Below are positions 41,043 through 49,685 of a stretch of 64,000 bases of DNA, piece after piece. Every line of letters starts with the position of its first letter. Position 1 is the stretch's first letter. Source of the stretch: JAFGOG01 sp034429215 (GTDB lineage Bacteria > Chloroflexota > Anaerolineae > JAAYZQ01); the NCBI GenBank assembly GCA_034429215.1, contig DAOUGI010000041.1:1-64000 (forward strand). Direction: 5' to 3'. The notes under the pieces were generated by a model. That model had not been told where the DNA came from. It ran no database searches and saw only the letters and a list, made by a program, of their open reading frames with translations. A program made the position numbers and the translations under genes.

Positions 41043-42745
41043 AACCCGAAAACAGGATCCGCTCCCAGCATCGCCGCCTGATCCTCGTGGCCGTGCTTCT
41101 GACCATCGGCGCACTGGTGATCATCGGTCGACTTGTTTTTTATCAGGTGGTGATGCACCCACAGCTCGAAGAAATGGCTCTGGCCCAGCGCGAGCGGGAA
41201 AGGCAGCTATCACCCGAGCGGGGTAATATCCTGGATCGCACCGGCCACCCGCTGGCGATGAGCGTGATCCAGTGGGATATTTCAGCGTCGCCCAGCCTTG
41301 TGGATAATCCGGAAGAGCTGTCTGAGCAGCTTGCCGATCTGCTGGACTTGCCAAGGGAAGATCTATATGCCAAGCTCAGCTCGGACGTGGCTTGGGTGTC
41401 TCTGACCCGCGGCTGCGCGCAGGAGGTGGGCGAGGCAGTGGTGAGCCTGAAGGCAGACGGGATCACCTGCGAGCCACGGGCTCTGCGGGTATATCCTGAG
41501 GGTGAGCTGGCAGCGCACTTGGTGGGGATCGTGAGCGACGGCGGTGTGGGGTTTTACGGGGTAGAGGGATATTATAACCAGTGGCTAATGGGCACAGAGG
41601 GGAAACGGGAGATTGAACAGAACCCAATCGGGGAGGAGCTTCCCCTGGCGCCCCAGGCTCAGATGGCGGCCACGGCAGGGGTCAACCTGGTCCTGACGGT
41701 GGACCGCAATGTCCAGATGATCGCGGCGCAGGAGCTGGAACGGGCGGTGGAAGAGTACCAGGCAGAGAGCGGCACGGTGGTGATCATGGACCCTCAGACG
41801 GGGGCGATCCTGGCCATCGCCAACTATCCCAGCTACGATCCGAACATGTTCCCGCAGGTGGATGGAGAGCTGCTGGCAGACTCGTCACTGAGCAGGATGT
41901 GGGAGCCGGGGTCAATCTTCAAGGTGATCACTTGGGCAGCCGGACTCGACTCGGGTACGATCAGCCCTGGGACTACGGTGTACGACAGCGGGGCGCGGGA
42001 GGTCGGCGGGCGGGTAATCCAGAATTATGACCGGATGGGTCACGGCTGGGTGACGATGACCGACGGGCTGGCCCAGTCCTTGAACACAGTGGCGGCATTC
42101 ATCAGCACATCGACAGGCAAGGACACGTTTTATACCTATGTGCAGCGGTTCGGGTTCGGGAACCTGACGGGAGTGGATCTGGACAGTGAAGGGCCGGGGA
42201 TGGTCAAGCGGCCCGGGGACTCGGACTGGTTTCAGTCGGACCTGGGGACGAACGCATTTGGACAAGGGATAGCAGTTACACCGGTGCAGATGCTGGCCGC
42301 GGTATCAGCGGTAGCGAATCACGGGCTATTGATGAAACCATACATCGTCGAGCAGTTCGTCACGCCTGACAAAGTAATTTCGGTAGAGCCGATGGCGGTA
42401 AGGCAAGCAATTACGGAACAAACGGCGAATACCCTAACAGGGATGTTGGTAGAGGTAGTGAGCCGCGAGGCGACAAAGGCGCAGGTGGTGGGGTACCGGA
42501 TTGCAGGCAAGACGGGGACGGCCCAGATACCGACGGCCTACGGGTATGACCCCTCGGCGACGATCGCGTCGTTTGTGGGGTTTGCACCGGCAGATGATCC
42601 GCAGTTTGCGATACTGGTCAAGCTGGACAAGCCGCAGGCGTCGCCGTGGGCAAATCACACTGCAGCCCCGGCGTTCCGGGCGATCGCGGAGCGGCTGATG
42701 GTCTACTTGCAGATCCCACCGGATGAGATCCGGCTGGCCCAATAA
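41039..42745 (+). CDS. ftsI: Septal peptidoglycan transpeptidase, class B PBP (FtsI/PBP2-like)
   Basis: 568 residues: N-terminal TM (~15-37), dimerisation domain (RGNILDRTGHPLAMSV), transpeptidase with SIFK (Ser-x-x-Lys catalytic motif, in WEPGSIFKVITW), SLN and KTGTAQ. No PASTA domains. Partner of FtsW in septal wall synthesis. Confidence 0.94.
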   Translation: MKPENRIRSQHRRLILVAVLLTIGALVIIGRLVFYQVVMHPQLEEMALAQRERERQLSPERGNILDRTGHPLAMSVIQWDISASPSLVDNPEELSEQLADLLDLPREDLYAKLSSDVAWVSLTRGCAQEVGEAVVSLKADGITCEPRALRVYPEGELAAHLVGIVSDGGVGFYGVEGYYNQWLMGTEGKREIEQNPIGEELPLAPQAQMAATAGVNLVLTVDRNVQMIAAQELERAVEEYQAESGTVVIMDPQTGAILAIANYPSYDPNMFPQVDGELLADSSLSRMWEPGSIFKVITWAAGLDSGTISPGTTVYDSGAREVGGRVIQNYDRMGHGWVTMTDGLAQSLNTVAAFISTSTGKDTFYTYVQRFGFGNLTGVDLDSEGPGMVKRPGDSDWFQSDLGTNAFGQGIAVTPVQMLAAVSAVANHGLLMKPYIVEQFVTPDKVISVEPMAVRQAITEQTANTLTGMLVEVVSREATKAQVVGYRIAGKTGTAQIPTAYGYDPSATIASFVGFAPADDPQFAILVKLDKPQASPWANHTAAPAFRAIAERLMVYLQIPPDEIRLAQ

Positions 42746-42761
42746 GAGGCGATCCACGGTG

Positions 42762-44261
42762 ATGACCGGGCAACGAAGAAGCCTTACCCTGGCCGATCTG
42801 ATCGCCGCACTGACGGGCGGTCAGGCCGCGCTCGCGGCAGTGCCCGCAGTTGGGATTGGCGGTGCGGTCGTTGACTCTAGGCTGGCGAAAGAGGGCTCGC
42901 TGTTCGTCGCGTTGCGCGGGGAGCAACATGATGGTCACAGCTTTGCGGCGCAGGCGATTGCCAACGGTGCGGCAGCGGTCATCGTCGAAAGGCCGGTGGA
43001 AGAGGCACGGTGCCAGACGGTGGATCTGCGCCGGCCATCCGCCGAACAGTGGCAATTGGAGCTCGGCCGGCCGGTGTGCCTGGTAGTACCAGACAGCCTG
43101 GCAGCTCTGCAACAAGCAGCGGCTTATTGGCGCAGGCAGCAGGATTTGGCGGTGATTGGCATTACCGGCAGCGTGGGCAAGACGATCAGCAAAGAGACGA
43201 TTTCGGCGGTGGTACGGCGCCGGTATCGGACGCTGAAAAGCGAGGGAAACTATAACAACGAGATCGGGCTGCCACTGACCCTGTTACACCTGACCGGCGA
43301 GCACGAGCTGGCAGTGCTGGAGATGGGGATGTACGACCTGGGCGAAATCGCCCAATTGGCACAGATCGCACTGCCGCGGATAGGGGTGGTGACGAACGTC
43401 GGGCCGACGCACCTGGAACGCCTGGGCACGATCGAGCGGATCGCTCAGGCCAAGGCCGAGCTGGTGCGGGCGCTGCCACCCTCCGACGAGGGAGGGGTGG
43501 CTATTCTCAATGCCGACGACGAACGGGTGCGGGCAATGGCCACGCTGACGCGAGCACGAGTGTTTAGCTACGGACTCCATCCCGACGCCGACCTATGGGC
43601 CGACGAGATCGAGAGCCATGGCCTGGAAGGGATCCGGTTCAGCCTTCACTATGGCAGCCAGACCCTCTATGCTCAAGCGCCGCTGCTGGGCCGCCACAGC
43701 GTCCACACCGCGCTGTGTGCTGTCTCGGCAGCGTTGGTCCTTGGACTGTCGTGGGAAGAGATCATCGCCGGGCTGCACGATCAGCCGAGCCAACTGCGCC
43801 TAGCTGCGGTGGCAGGCCCTTCGGGGTCCACCATTCTGGATGACACGTACAACGCCAGCCCGGCATCCAGCCTCGCGGCATTGAACCTGCTCGCTGAGCT
43901 GAACGGCCGCAAGGTGGCGGTACTGGGTGATATGTACGAATTGGGAAGCTATACCGAGCAGGGGCACCGGCTCGTCGGGCGGCGGGCCCGCGAGGTGGTA
44001 GAGCTGCTGGTGACGGTTGGTTCGCTGGGACGGGTGATCGGCAAAGAGGCCGAAGAAGCAGGGATGTCTGCCACAGCCATCCACCACGTAGAGACCAACG
44101 CCGAGGCTGCGGCGCTGGTGCGCAGGCTGGTCCAGCCGGGCGATGTGATTTTGATCAAAGGCTCGCGAGGGCTCAAGATGGAACAGATTGTAGCCGAGCT
44201 AACACAACCGGAGATTGCTCGTTTCGCCGAGAATCACCAAGAAGGGATCGTCGATGACTAA
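42762..44261 (+). CDS. murF: UDP-MurNAc-tripeptide:D-Ala-D-Ala ligase MurF
   Basis: About 499 residues from ATG 42762. Mur ligase N-domain (VVDSRLAKEGSLFVALRGEQ HDGH), ATP loop GITGSVGKTISKE (Ile-Ser where TT is common), EMGMYDLGEIA, NVGPTHLERLG and the C-domain DDTYNASPAS with GDMYELG. The next Mur gene in normal order, murE, is missing directly upstream. Confidence 0.92.
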   Translation: MTGQRRSLTLADLIAALTGGQAALAAVPAVGIGGAVVDSRLAKEGSLFVALRGEQHDGHSFAAQAIANGAAAVIVERPVEEARCQTVDLRRPSAEQWQLELGRPVCLVVPDSLAALQQAAAYWRRQQDLAVIGITGSVGKTISKETISAVVRRRYRTLKSEGNYNNEIGLPLTLLHLTGEHELAVLEMGMYDLGEIAQLAQIALPRIGVVTNVGPTHLERLGTIERIAQAKAELVRALPPSDEGGVAILNADDERVRAMATLTRARVFSYGLHPDADLWADEIESHGLEGIRFSLHYGSQTLYAQAPLLGRHSVHTALCAVSAALVLGLSWEEIIAGLHDQPSQLRLAAVAGPSGSTILDDTYNASPASSLAALNLLAELNGRKVAVLGDMYELGSYTEQGHRLVGRRAREVVELLVTVGSLGRVIGKEAEEAGMSATAIHHVETNAEAAALVRRLVQPGDVILIKGSRGLKMEQIVAELTQPEIARFAENHQEGIVDD

Positions 44262-45327
44262 CGCTCCGATGCCGTTTGCGCTCACCCTGGGCACCATTTC
44301 ATTCTTTTTGGCGGTGGTGTGGGGGCCGCCGCTGATCAGGATGCTGCGCAAGTGGCGGATTGGGAAAAGGATCCGGGTAGAGGAGCCGAGCTATCACCAC
44401 GAGACCAAGGTGGGGACGCCGACGATGGGCGGGCTGATGATCCTGGTGCCGGTGATGGCGATCACGATCGTGCTAAACCTGGCCAATTTTCTGAGCGGGT
44501 TTGACGCAGGCAAGGCGATCCTGGCCTTTTTCAATTTCCAGGAAGGCAGCTCGCTTATTGGGAAAAGCATCCTGCTGCCGCTATTGGCACTGATCGCATT
44601 TGGGACACTGGGAGCAATTGACGACCTGTCGGAGACGCGGGGTTGGTTGGGCGGCGGCGGGCTGAAGGCGCGGACGATGTTCCCACTGCAGGTGCTGGCG
44701 GCACTGCCGATCGCCATCGCGCTGTATCATCCCAGTTTTTTGGACCTACACGAAGTGGGGATTCCGACGGTGTCGGAGGTGGTAGACGTCGGAGCATGGT
44801 ACATTCCGATCGCGGTCTTGTTCATCGTGGGCTTTGCCAATGCGGTGAACACGACGGACGGACTCGACGGGCTGGCCGGGTCGATCGCGGCGATTGCGTT
44901 CGTGGGCTATGGAATCATCGCCTATTTGCAGAAACAGAACCCGCTGCTGTCGTTCTGCTTTACGATGGTGGGGGCACTGTTCGCATTTCTGTGGTTCAAT
45001 TGCCATCCGGCCCAGCTATTCATGGGGGGGACGGGATCATTGGCGATAGGGGCGACACTGGCGGTTGTGGCACTGATGTCGTTTCAGTGGCTGTTGCTGC
45101 CGATCATCGGTTTTATCTTTGTGGCAGAGCAGGGATCGGTGATCATCCAGGTGAGTTATTTCAAACTGACCAGGCGGCTGTACGGGGCCGGACGGCGTGT
45201 GTTCAAGATGACGCCGTTTCACCTGCATTTTGAGGTAATGGGCTGGAGCGAGACACAGATCACGCAGCGCTTCTGGCTCATTGGAGTAATGGCAGCGATG
45301 TTGGGCATCGCGCTGGCGCTGTTGTAG
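44254..45327 (+). CDS. mraY: Phospho-MurNAc-pentapeptide transferase MraY
   Basis: 357 residues, ~10 TM segments. PTMGGLMI motif, ALIAFGTLGAIDDLSETR (catalytic Asp pair), NAVNTTDGLDGLAGS and MTPFHLHFEVMGWSETQI are the MraY signatures. Makes lipid I on the inner face of the membrane. Start ATG 44254 overlaps the murF stop by 8 bp. Confidence 0.95.
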   Translation: MTNAPMPFALTLGTISFFLAVVWGPPLIRMLRKWRIGKRIRVEEPSYHHETKVGTPTMGGLMILVPVMAITIVLNLANFLSGFDAGKAILAFFNFQEGSSLIGKSILLPLLALIAFGTLGAIDDLSETRGWLGGGGLKARTMFPLQVLAALPIAIALYHPSFLDLHEVGIPTVSEVVDVGAWYIPIAVLFIVGFANAVNTTDGLDGLAGSIAAIAFVGYGIIAYLQKQNPLLSFCFTMVGALFAFLWFNCHPAQLFMGGTGSLAIGATLAVVALMSFQWLLLPIIGFIFVAEQGSVIIQVSYFKLTRRLYGAGRRVFKMTPFHLHFEVMGWSETQITQRFWLIGVMAAMLGIALALL

Positions 45328-45354
45328 GATAGGTTGGTACAGGCAAGGCCGGCA

Positions 45355-46845
45355 ATGACTGTGGACAGAGGGCTCAATTTCGGCGGATGCCGAACACTCA
45401 TCATCGGGCTGGGGCGCGAGGGAACAGCGCTGGCCCGCTTCCTGGTGGAACATGGCGCCCAAGTGACGGTGACCGACAGCAAGCCGGCCGAGCAGTTGAC
45501 CGGCGCTTTGGCGGCGCTCGCTGGGCTGCCTGTGGCCCTGGCTTTGGGGGGACACCCGCCGGAGCTGCTCGATGCCGCTGACATTGTCTTTGTCAGCCCT
45601 GGAGTGCCGCTGGAGATCCCATTGCTGGCAGAGGCCCGGCGGCGCGGGACGCCGCTAAGCAGTGAAACGCGGCTTTTTACGCGGCTGTGCCCGGCGCCGG
45701 TGATAGGCATCACGGGGTCGAGCGGCAAGACGACGACGACGGCGTTGGTGGGCAAGATATTGGAGGCAGGAGGCCGGCGGACGTGGGTGGGCGGAAATAT
45801 TGGCCAGCCGTTGATCGGCCACGCAGACGAGATTGCGCCAGGCGACGCAGTGGTGATGGAGCTGTCGAGCTTCCAGCTCGAGTTCTTTGGCGCCTGGCCA
45901 GGAGCACGGAAGCAGAGAAGCATATTGCTCGATCCGAGGGGTTGGAGCCCGCAAATCGCCGCAATCACGAATATTACGCCCAACCACCTGGACCGACACC
46001 CGACAATGCAGGATTACATCGCCGCCAAGGCGCATATCCTGACGGAGCAAAAACCGAACGATGTGGCGGTGCTGAACCTGGACGATAGTGTGACCCGGCA
46101 GATGGGGGAAGAGATTCTTCGCTGCGCTCAGAATGACAGATGCTCCGCTCCTCAGGATGGCGGGGGGAGTAGCAAGCGGCGGGTGGTGTGGTTCAGCCTG
46201 GTTGACATTGTGGAAGAGGGAGCATTCCTGCGCGGCACAGAGCTGGTGCTGCGGATGGCAGAGTGTGAGGCAGTGGTGTGCCGGGCAGACGAGGTGAAAC
46301 TGATTGGACGTCACAACCTGGCCAATCTACTGACGGCGTGTGCCCTGACCGGGGCGGTCGGGGCGCCGGTAGAGGCGATGCGGCGGGTGGCCACGACCTT
46401 TGCCGGGGTAGAGCATCGTCTGGAGCTGGTCCGGGAACGGGATGGGGTGCGCTGGTACAACGACAGCATCGCGACAAGCCCAGAGCGGGCGGCGGCGGAG
46501 CTACGGGCATTTGATACGCCGATTGTGCTGCTGGCCGGAGGGCGGGACAAGCATCTGCCCTGGCAGGAATTTGCGGCCCTGGCGCGGCGTAAGGTCCGTC
46601 ACCTGATCCTGTTTGGCGAAGCCGCCGGGCTAATCGCCCAGGCGATGCAAGCAGACAGCGAGGCAGAGCAGATATGCCAAGTCCACCAGGCCGGGACGCT
46701 GGAGGGTGCGGTGGAGATGGCGGCGCAGCTAGTCCGGCCGGGCGACGTGGTGCTGCTATCGCCCGGCGGCACGAGCTTTGATGCCTATCGCGACTTTGTG
46801 GCGCGGGGCGAGCACTTTAGAAAACTGGTCAAGGCATTGGAATAA
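45355..46845 (+). CDS. murD: UDP-MurNAc-L-Ala:D-Glu ligase MurD with repeat insertion
   Basis: About 496 residues from ATG 45355 (TTG 45334 also possible). IIGLGREGTALARFL, ATP loop GITGSSGKTTTTAL, ELSSFQLE, NITPNHLDRHPTM, and C-domain HRLELVRERDGVRWYNDSIATSPE and LLAGGRDKHLPW. Between the central and C-terminal domains a ~22-residue stretch (EILRCAQNDRCSAPQDGGGS) is encoded by a dispersed ATTCTTCGCTGCGCTCAGAA element and interrupts the usual domain without a frameshift. Confidence 0.92.
   Translation: MTVDRGLNFGGCRTLIIGLGREGTALARFLVEHGAQVTVTDSKPAEQLTGALAALAGLPVALALGGHPPELLDAADIVFVSPGVPLEIPLLAEARRRGTPLSSETRLFTRLCPAPVIGITGSSGKTTTTALVGKILEAGGRRTWVGGNIGQPLIGHADEIAPGDAVVMELSSFQLEFFGAWPGARKQRSILLDPRGWSPQIAAITNITPNHLDRHPTMQDYIAAKAHILTEQKPNDVAVLNLDDSVTRQMGEEILRCAQNDRCSAPQDGGGSSKRRVVWFSLVDIVEEGAFLRGTELVLRMAECEAVVCRADEVKLIGRHNLANLLTACALTGAVGAPVEAMRRVATTFAGVEHRLELVRERDGVRWYNDSIATSPERAAAELRAFDTPIVLLAGGRDKHLPWQEFAALARRKVRHLILFGEAAGLIAQAMQADSEAEQICQVHQAGTLEGAVEMAAQLVRPGDVVLLSPGGTSFDAYRDFVARGEHFRKLVKALE
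46112..46180. repeat. Interspersed repeat inserted in frame in murD
   Basis: GATTCTTCGCTGCGCTCAGA ATGACAG is a widespread genomic repeat in several bacterial lineages; here it codes for EILRCAQND and is followed by a low-complexity GGGGGAG stretch, all in frame. Confidence 0.65.
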
Positions 46846-46848
46846 AAG

Positions 46849-47961
46849 ATGAAAGAAAAATCAACCTCCCAGTTGTCAGGCTCCATTGATTGGATCTTCT
46901 TGGCTGCGGTCGCAGCGCTGCTGGCGATAGGGCTGATGATGGTCTACAGCTCGACGTTTGATATGGGCTATCGGCTGTACGGAGATCCGGCCTTTTTCTT
47001 CAAACGGCAGCTCACCTGGCTGGCCATCGGGGTGATGGCTTGTATCGTTGTGACCCGGATGCGCTATCAGCATTGGATGAAGCTGTCGCTGGTGATCATG
47101 ATTGCATCGTTGGCGCTGTTGGTGGTGCTGGTCATCTTGGGCCAGGGCCGGCACTTGCTCGGAAATTCGATCTCGCCGGCAGAGCTGGCCAAGCTGGCGA
47201 TTGTGATCTATATCAGCCACTGGTTGGTGTCCAAGGAGGAGCTGCTGGGCCGGCTGCCCTACGGCTTGCTGCCGTTCACGATCATCGTCGGCTTGGTGGC
47301 CGGGCTGGTAATGGCTCAGCCGGACCTCTCAGAAGCGCTTGTGATCGTGCTGATGTCGGTGGCGATGTTTTTTCTGGCGGGCGCCGACCTGCTGCAATTC
47401 GTGATAGGTATCATCGGCGGCAGCGCGGCCTTTGCCTTTGTGATCACGCGCTTGCCTGTGGCCATGGAGCGCCTCCAGCCTTATCTGCTGGACTGGCAGA
47501 ACCCTCTGGGAAGCACTAACGACCAGCTCAAGCAAGGGTTGATCGCGCTGGGGAGCGGTGGGGTCCTGGGCTTGGGCCCAGGCAGCGGACGGATGAAGTA
47601 TCAATGGCTTCCGGCAGCGCACACCGACAGCATCTTTGCCGTGGTTGGCGAAGAGCTGGGCCTGGTGGGCTGTGTCGCCGTCATCGCACTATTTGCCTTG
47701 TTTGCCTACCGTGGGTTTCGCATCGCGGAAAAGGCTCCCGATGGGTTTGGCCGGCTGCTGGCCTGCGGCATCACCTGTTGGATTGTATTTCAGGCGATGA
47801 TCAACATTGCCGTTGTGACGGGAACGATGCCTTTTACCGGCATTGTCCTGCCTTTCATCAGTGTAGGCGGTTCTTCCTTGGTGACGTGCCTGGTGGGTGT
47901 GGGAATCATGCTCAGCATCTCACGCTCTTCTGCCAAGCCTGTGCTCGAGAAGGCAGTGTGA
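46849..47961 (+). CDS. ftsW: SEDS septal glycosyltransferase FtsW
   Basis: 370 residues, ~10 TM segments. MMVYSSTF in TM1, SPAELAKLA, GLVMAQPDLSEALVI (catalytic Asp in the E/Q-PDL motif), the VLGLGPGSGRMKYQWLPAAHTDSIFAV loop and the C-terminal GTMPFTGIVLPFISVGGSS motif. Polymerises lipid II with FtsI. Confidence 0.95.
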   Translation: MKEKSTSQLSGSIDWIFLAAVAALLAIGLMMVYSSTFDMGYRLYGDPAFFFKRQLTWLAIGVMACIVVTRMRYQHWMKLSLVIMIASLALLVVLVILGQGRHLLGNSISPAELAKLAIVIYISHWLVSKEELLGRLPYGLLPFTIIVGLVAGLVMAQPDLSEALVIVLMSVAMFFLAGADLLQFVIGIIGGSAAFAFVITRLPVAMERLQPYLLDWQNPLGSTNDQLKQGLIALGSGGVLGLGPGSGRMKYQWLPAAHTDSIFAVVGEELGLVGCVAVIALFALFAYRGFRIAEKAPDGFGRLLACGITCWIVFQAMINIAVVTGTMPFTGIVLPFISVGGSSLVTCLVGVGIMLSISRSSAKPVLEKAV

Positions 47962-47995
47962 GGTTGAGCCGGTTTTCAAGCGTGGGATGGATCCG

Positions 47996-49144
47996 ATGAA
48001 GCTCGTGGCGTCAGGGGGTGGAACGGGAGGGCACGTTTACCCTGCCCTGGCAGTGATTGAAACGATGTCGGGGCGAGAACAAGCCAAGACCGACAGTGCG
48101 GTCGACGTGCTGTGGGTCGGCAGCACAGGTGGGATCGAAGAGGGTTTGATCGCCCAGGCCGGCCTCCCGTTCGTGGGGTTGGCAGCCGGCGGCCTGCGGG
48201 GCATGGGCCTGCTGGTTAAAATCCGCAACACCGGTCGACTGGCCAAGGGCTTTTGGCAAGCGCGGGGCGTCCTGGCCCGTTTCAAGCCCAACGTCGTGAT
48301 GAGCACCGGCGGCTATGCATCGGTGGCCGTAACTCTGGCAGCGTGGCTAAAGCGGATACCGGTGTTGATCTACCTGCCAGACATCGTGCCCGGCCAGGCC
48401 ATTCAGACAATGAGCCGGTTTGCAGCGCGGGTGGCCGTGACCAGCGAGGAATCGTGCCACTATTTTGACCCCAAAAAGGTGGTGGTCACCGGTTACCCGG
48501 TCCGATCCGAGATCCTGACTTTGAGCCGGTCCAAGGCCCGGCAGGCGTTGGGTCTGGACCCAACGGCAAAGGTTCTGCTGGTTTTTGGCGGCAGCAAGGG
48601 GGCCAGGAGCATCAACCAGGCGCTGATGGCAGGCCTGGAATCCCTACTGCCGATCTGCCAGGTCGTGCACATCAGCGGCCAACTGGACACGGACTGGGTG
48701 ACCGAAGCAGCACGCAATCTGCCAGAAACTATGCGGGAGCGCTATCATCATTATGACTATTTGCATGACATGCCCCTGGCCCTGGTGGCCGCCGATCTGG
48801 CCGTGGCCAGGGCCGGTGCTGCCACTTTGGGTGAGTTCCCGGCTGCCGGGCTTCCGGCCGTGTTGGTGCCATACCCCTACTCCGGGCAACACCAAAATCC
48901 CAACGCGGACCATATGGCCAGGAACGGTGCAGCACGGGTTTTGCTCGACGCCGAACTGGGCGAAAAGCTAGTGCCTACCTTGTTGGAGCTGCTCGACGAC
49001 GCACCTTCGTGGCAAGCGCTTGGCGCCATGAGCGCATCTGCCAGGTCTCTGGCTCGGCCAGATGCTGCCGAGGCTATCGCCGAGCAGCTGCGATCCCTTG
49101 CCAGAAGCGCAGGGGATCGCGGGGCGATGGAGGTCGGATCATGA
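47996..49144 (+). CDS. murG: UDP-GlcNAc:undecaprenyl-PP-MurNAc-pentapeptide transferase MurG
   Basis: 382 residues from ATG 47996 (GGGATGG upstream; ATG 47987 adds three residues). ASGGGTGGHVYPALA glycine loop, PVLIYLPDIVPGQA (N-domain), LLVFGGSKGARSIN, and GAATLGEFPAAGLPAVLVPYPYSGQHQNPNA donor-binding motifs. Makes lipid II. Overlaps the next gene start as ATGA. Confidence 0.93.
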   Translation: MKLVASGGGTGGHVYPALAVIETMSGREQAKTDSAVDVLWVGSTGGIEEGLIAQAGLPFVGLAAGGLRGMGLLVKIRNTGRLAKGFWQARGVLARFKPNVVMSTGGYASVAVTLAAWLKRIPVLIYLPDIVPGQAIQTMSRFAARVAVTSEESCHYFDPKKVVVTGYPVRSEILTLSRSKARQALGLDPTAKVLLVFGGSKGARSINQALMAGLESLLPICQVVHISGQLDTDWVTEAARNLPETMRERYHHYDYLHDMPLALVAADLAVARAGAATLGEFPAAGLPAVLVPYPYSGQHQNPNADHMARNGAARVLLDAELGEKLVPTLLELLDDAPSWQALGAMSASARSLARPDAAEAIAEQLRSLARSAGDRGAMEVGS

Positions 49145-49677
49145 TCGCAGTAGAATATTTCTGGTTCGCCCTGATCTTTATGCTCGGCATTATCGGGGCC
49201 GTGCGGGGGTTGGGGAAGGAACTGGGGGTCACGACGATCCTGGCGCTCAGCCTGTTTGTCCTCAAGTTTGTCTGGAACCAGTTCCTGCCGACGATCACCA
49301 CGCTTGCACAGGGCGCCCCCCTTGGCCTGTCACTTGAGATGGTCAAGGCCATTGTCTTTTCCGTCGCCATCCTTTTTGTTGCTATCATCTCTTATGAAGG
49401 GTTCGTCCTAAAATTCCCGTTCACGGATTTGAAGGGACCAGGGAAGGGGTTTTTTGGCTTTCTAGGCGGGTTGCTGAACGGCTACATGGTGGTCGGGACG
49501 ATCTGGGACGTGGTTGCCCACGCCGGCTATTTTGCGCCCAAGGTGTCGGCCGTCAACACCCAGACCCTTACTTCGCTACACCAGACCCTTGTCCAGCTTT
49601 TGCCGGTCACGTTCATCAACCAGTATATCCTGCTGGCGATCGGCATGGTCTTGCTCCTGGCGATCGTGCTCAAATAG
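49141..49677 (+). CDS. CvpA-like membrane protein in the dcw cluster
   Basis: 178 residues, about 4-5 TM segments: IFMLGIIGAVRGLGKELGVTT at the N-terminus (the GxxRGxxKE pattern of CvpA-type proteins), GFFGFLGGLLNGYMVVGTIW and a final C-terminal TM. Translationally coupled to murG (ATGA) and 8 bp before murC, so it is a dedicated member of this cluster. I know of no standard dcw gene at this place; a role in wall precursor or septum metabolism is inferred from position. Confidence 0.65.
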   Translation: MIAVEYFWFALIFMLGIIGAVRGLGKELGVTTILALSLFVLKFVWNQFLPTITTLAQGAPLGLSLEMVKAIVFSVAILFVAIISYEGFVLKFPFTDLKGPGKGFFGFLGGLLNGYMVVGTIWDVVAHAGYFAPKVSAVNTQTLTSLHQTLVQLLPVTFINQYILLAIGMVLLLAIVLK

Positions 49678-49685
49678 GTCCAGAC

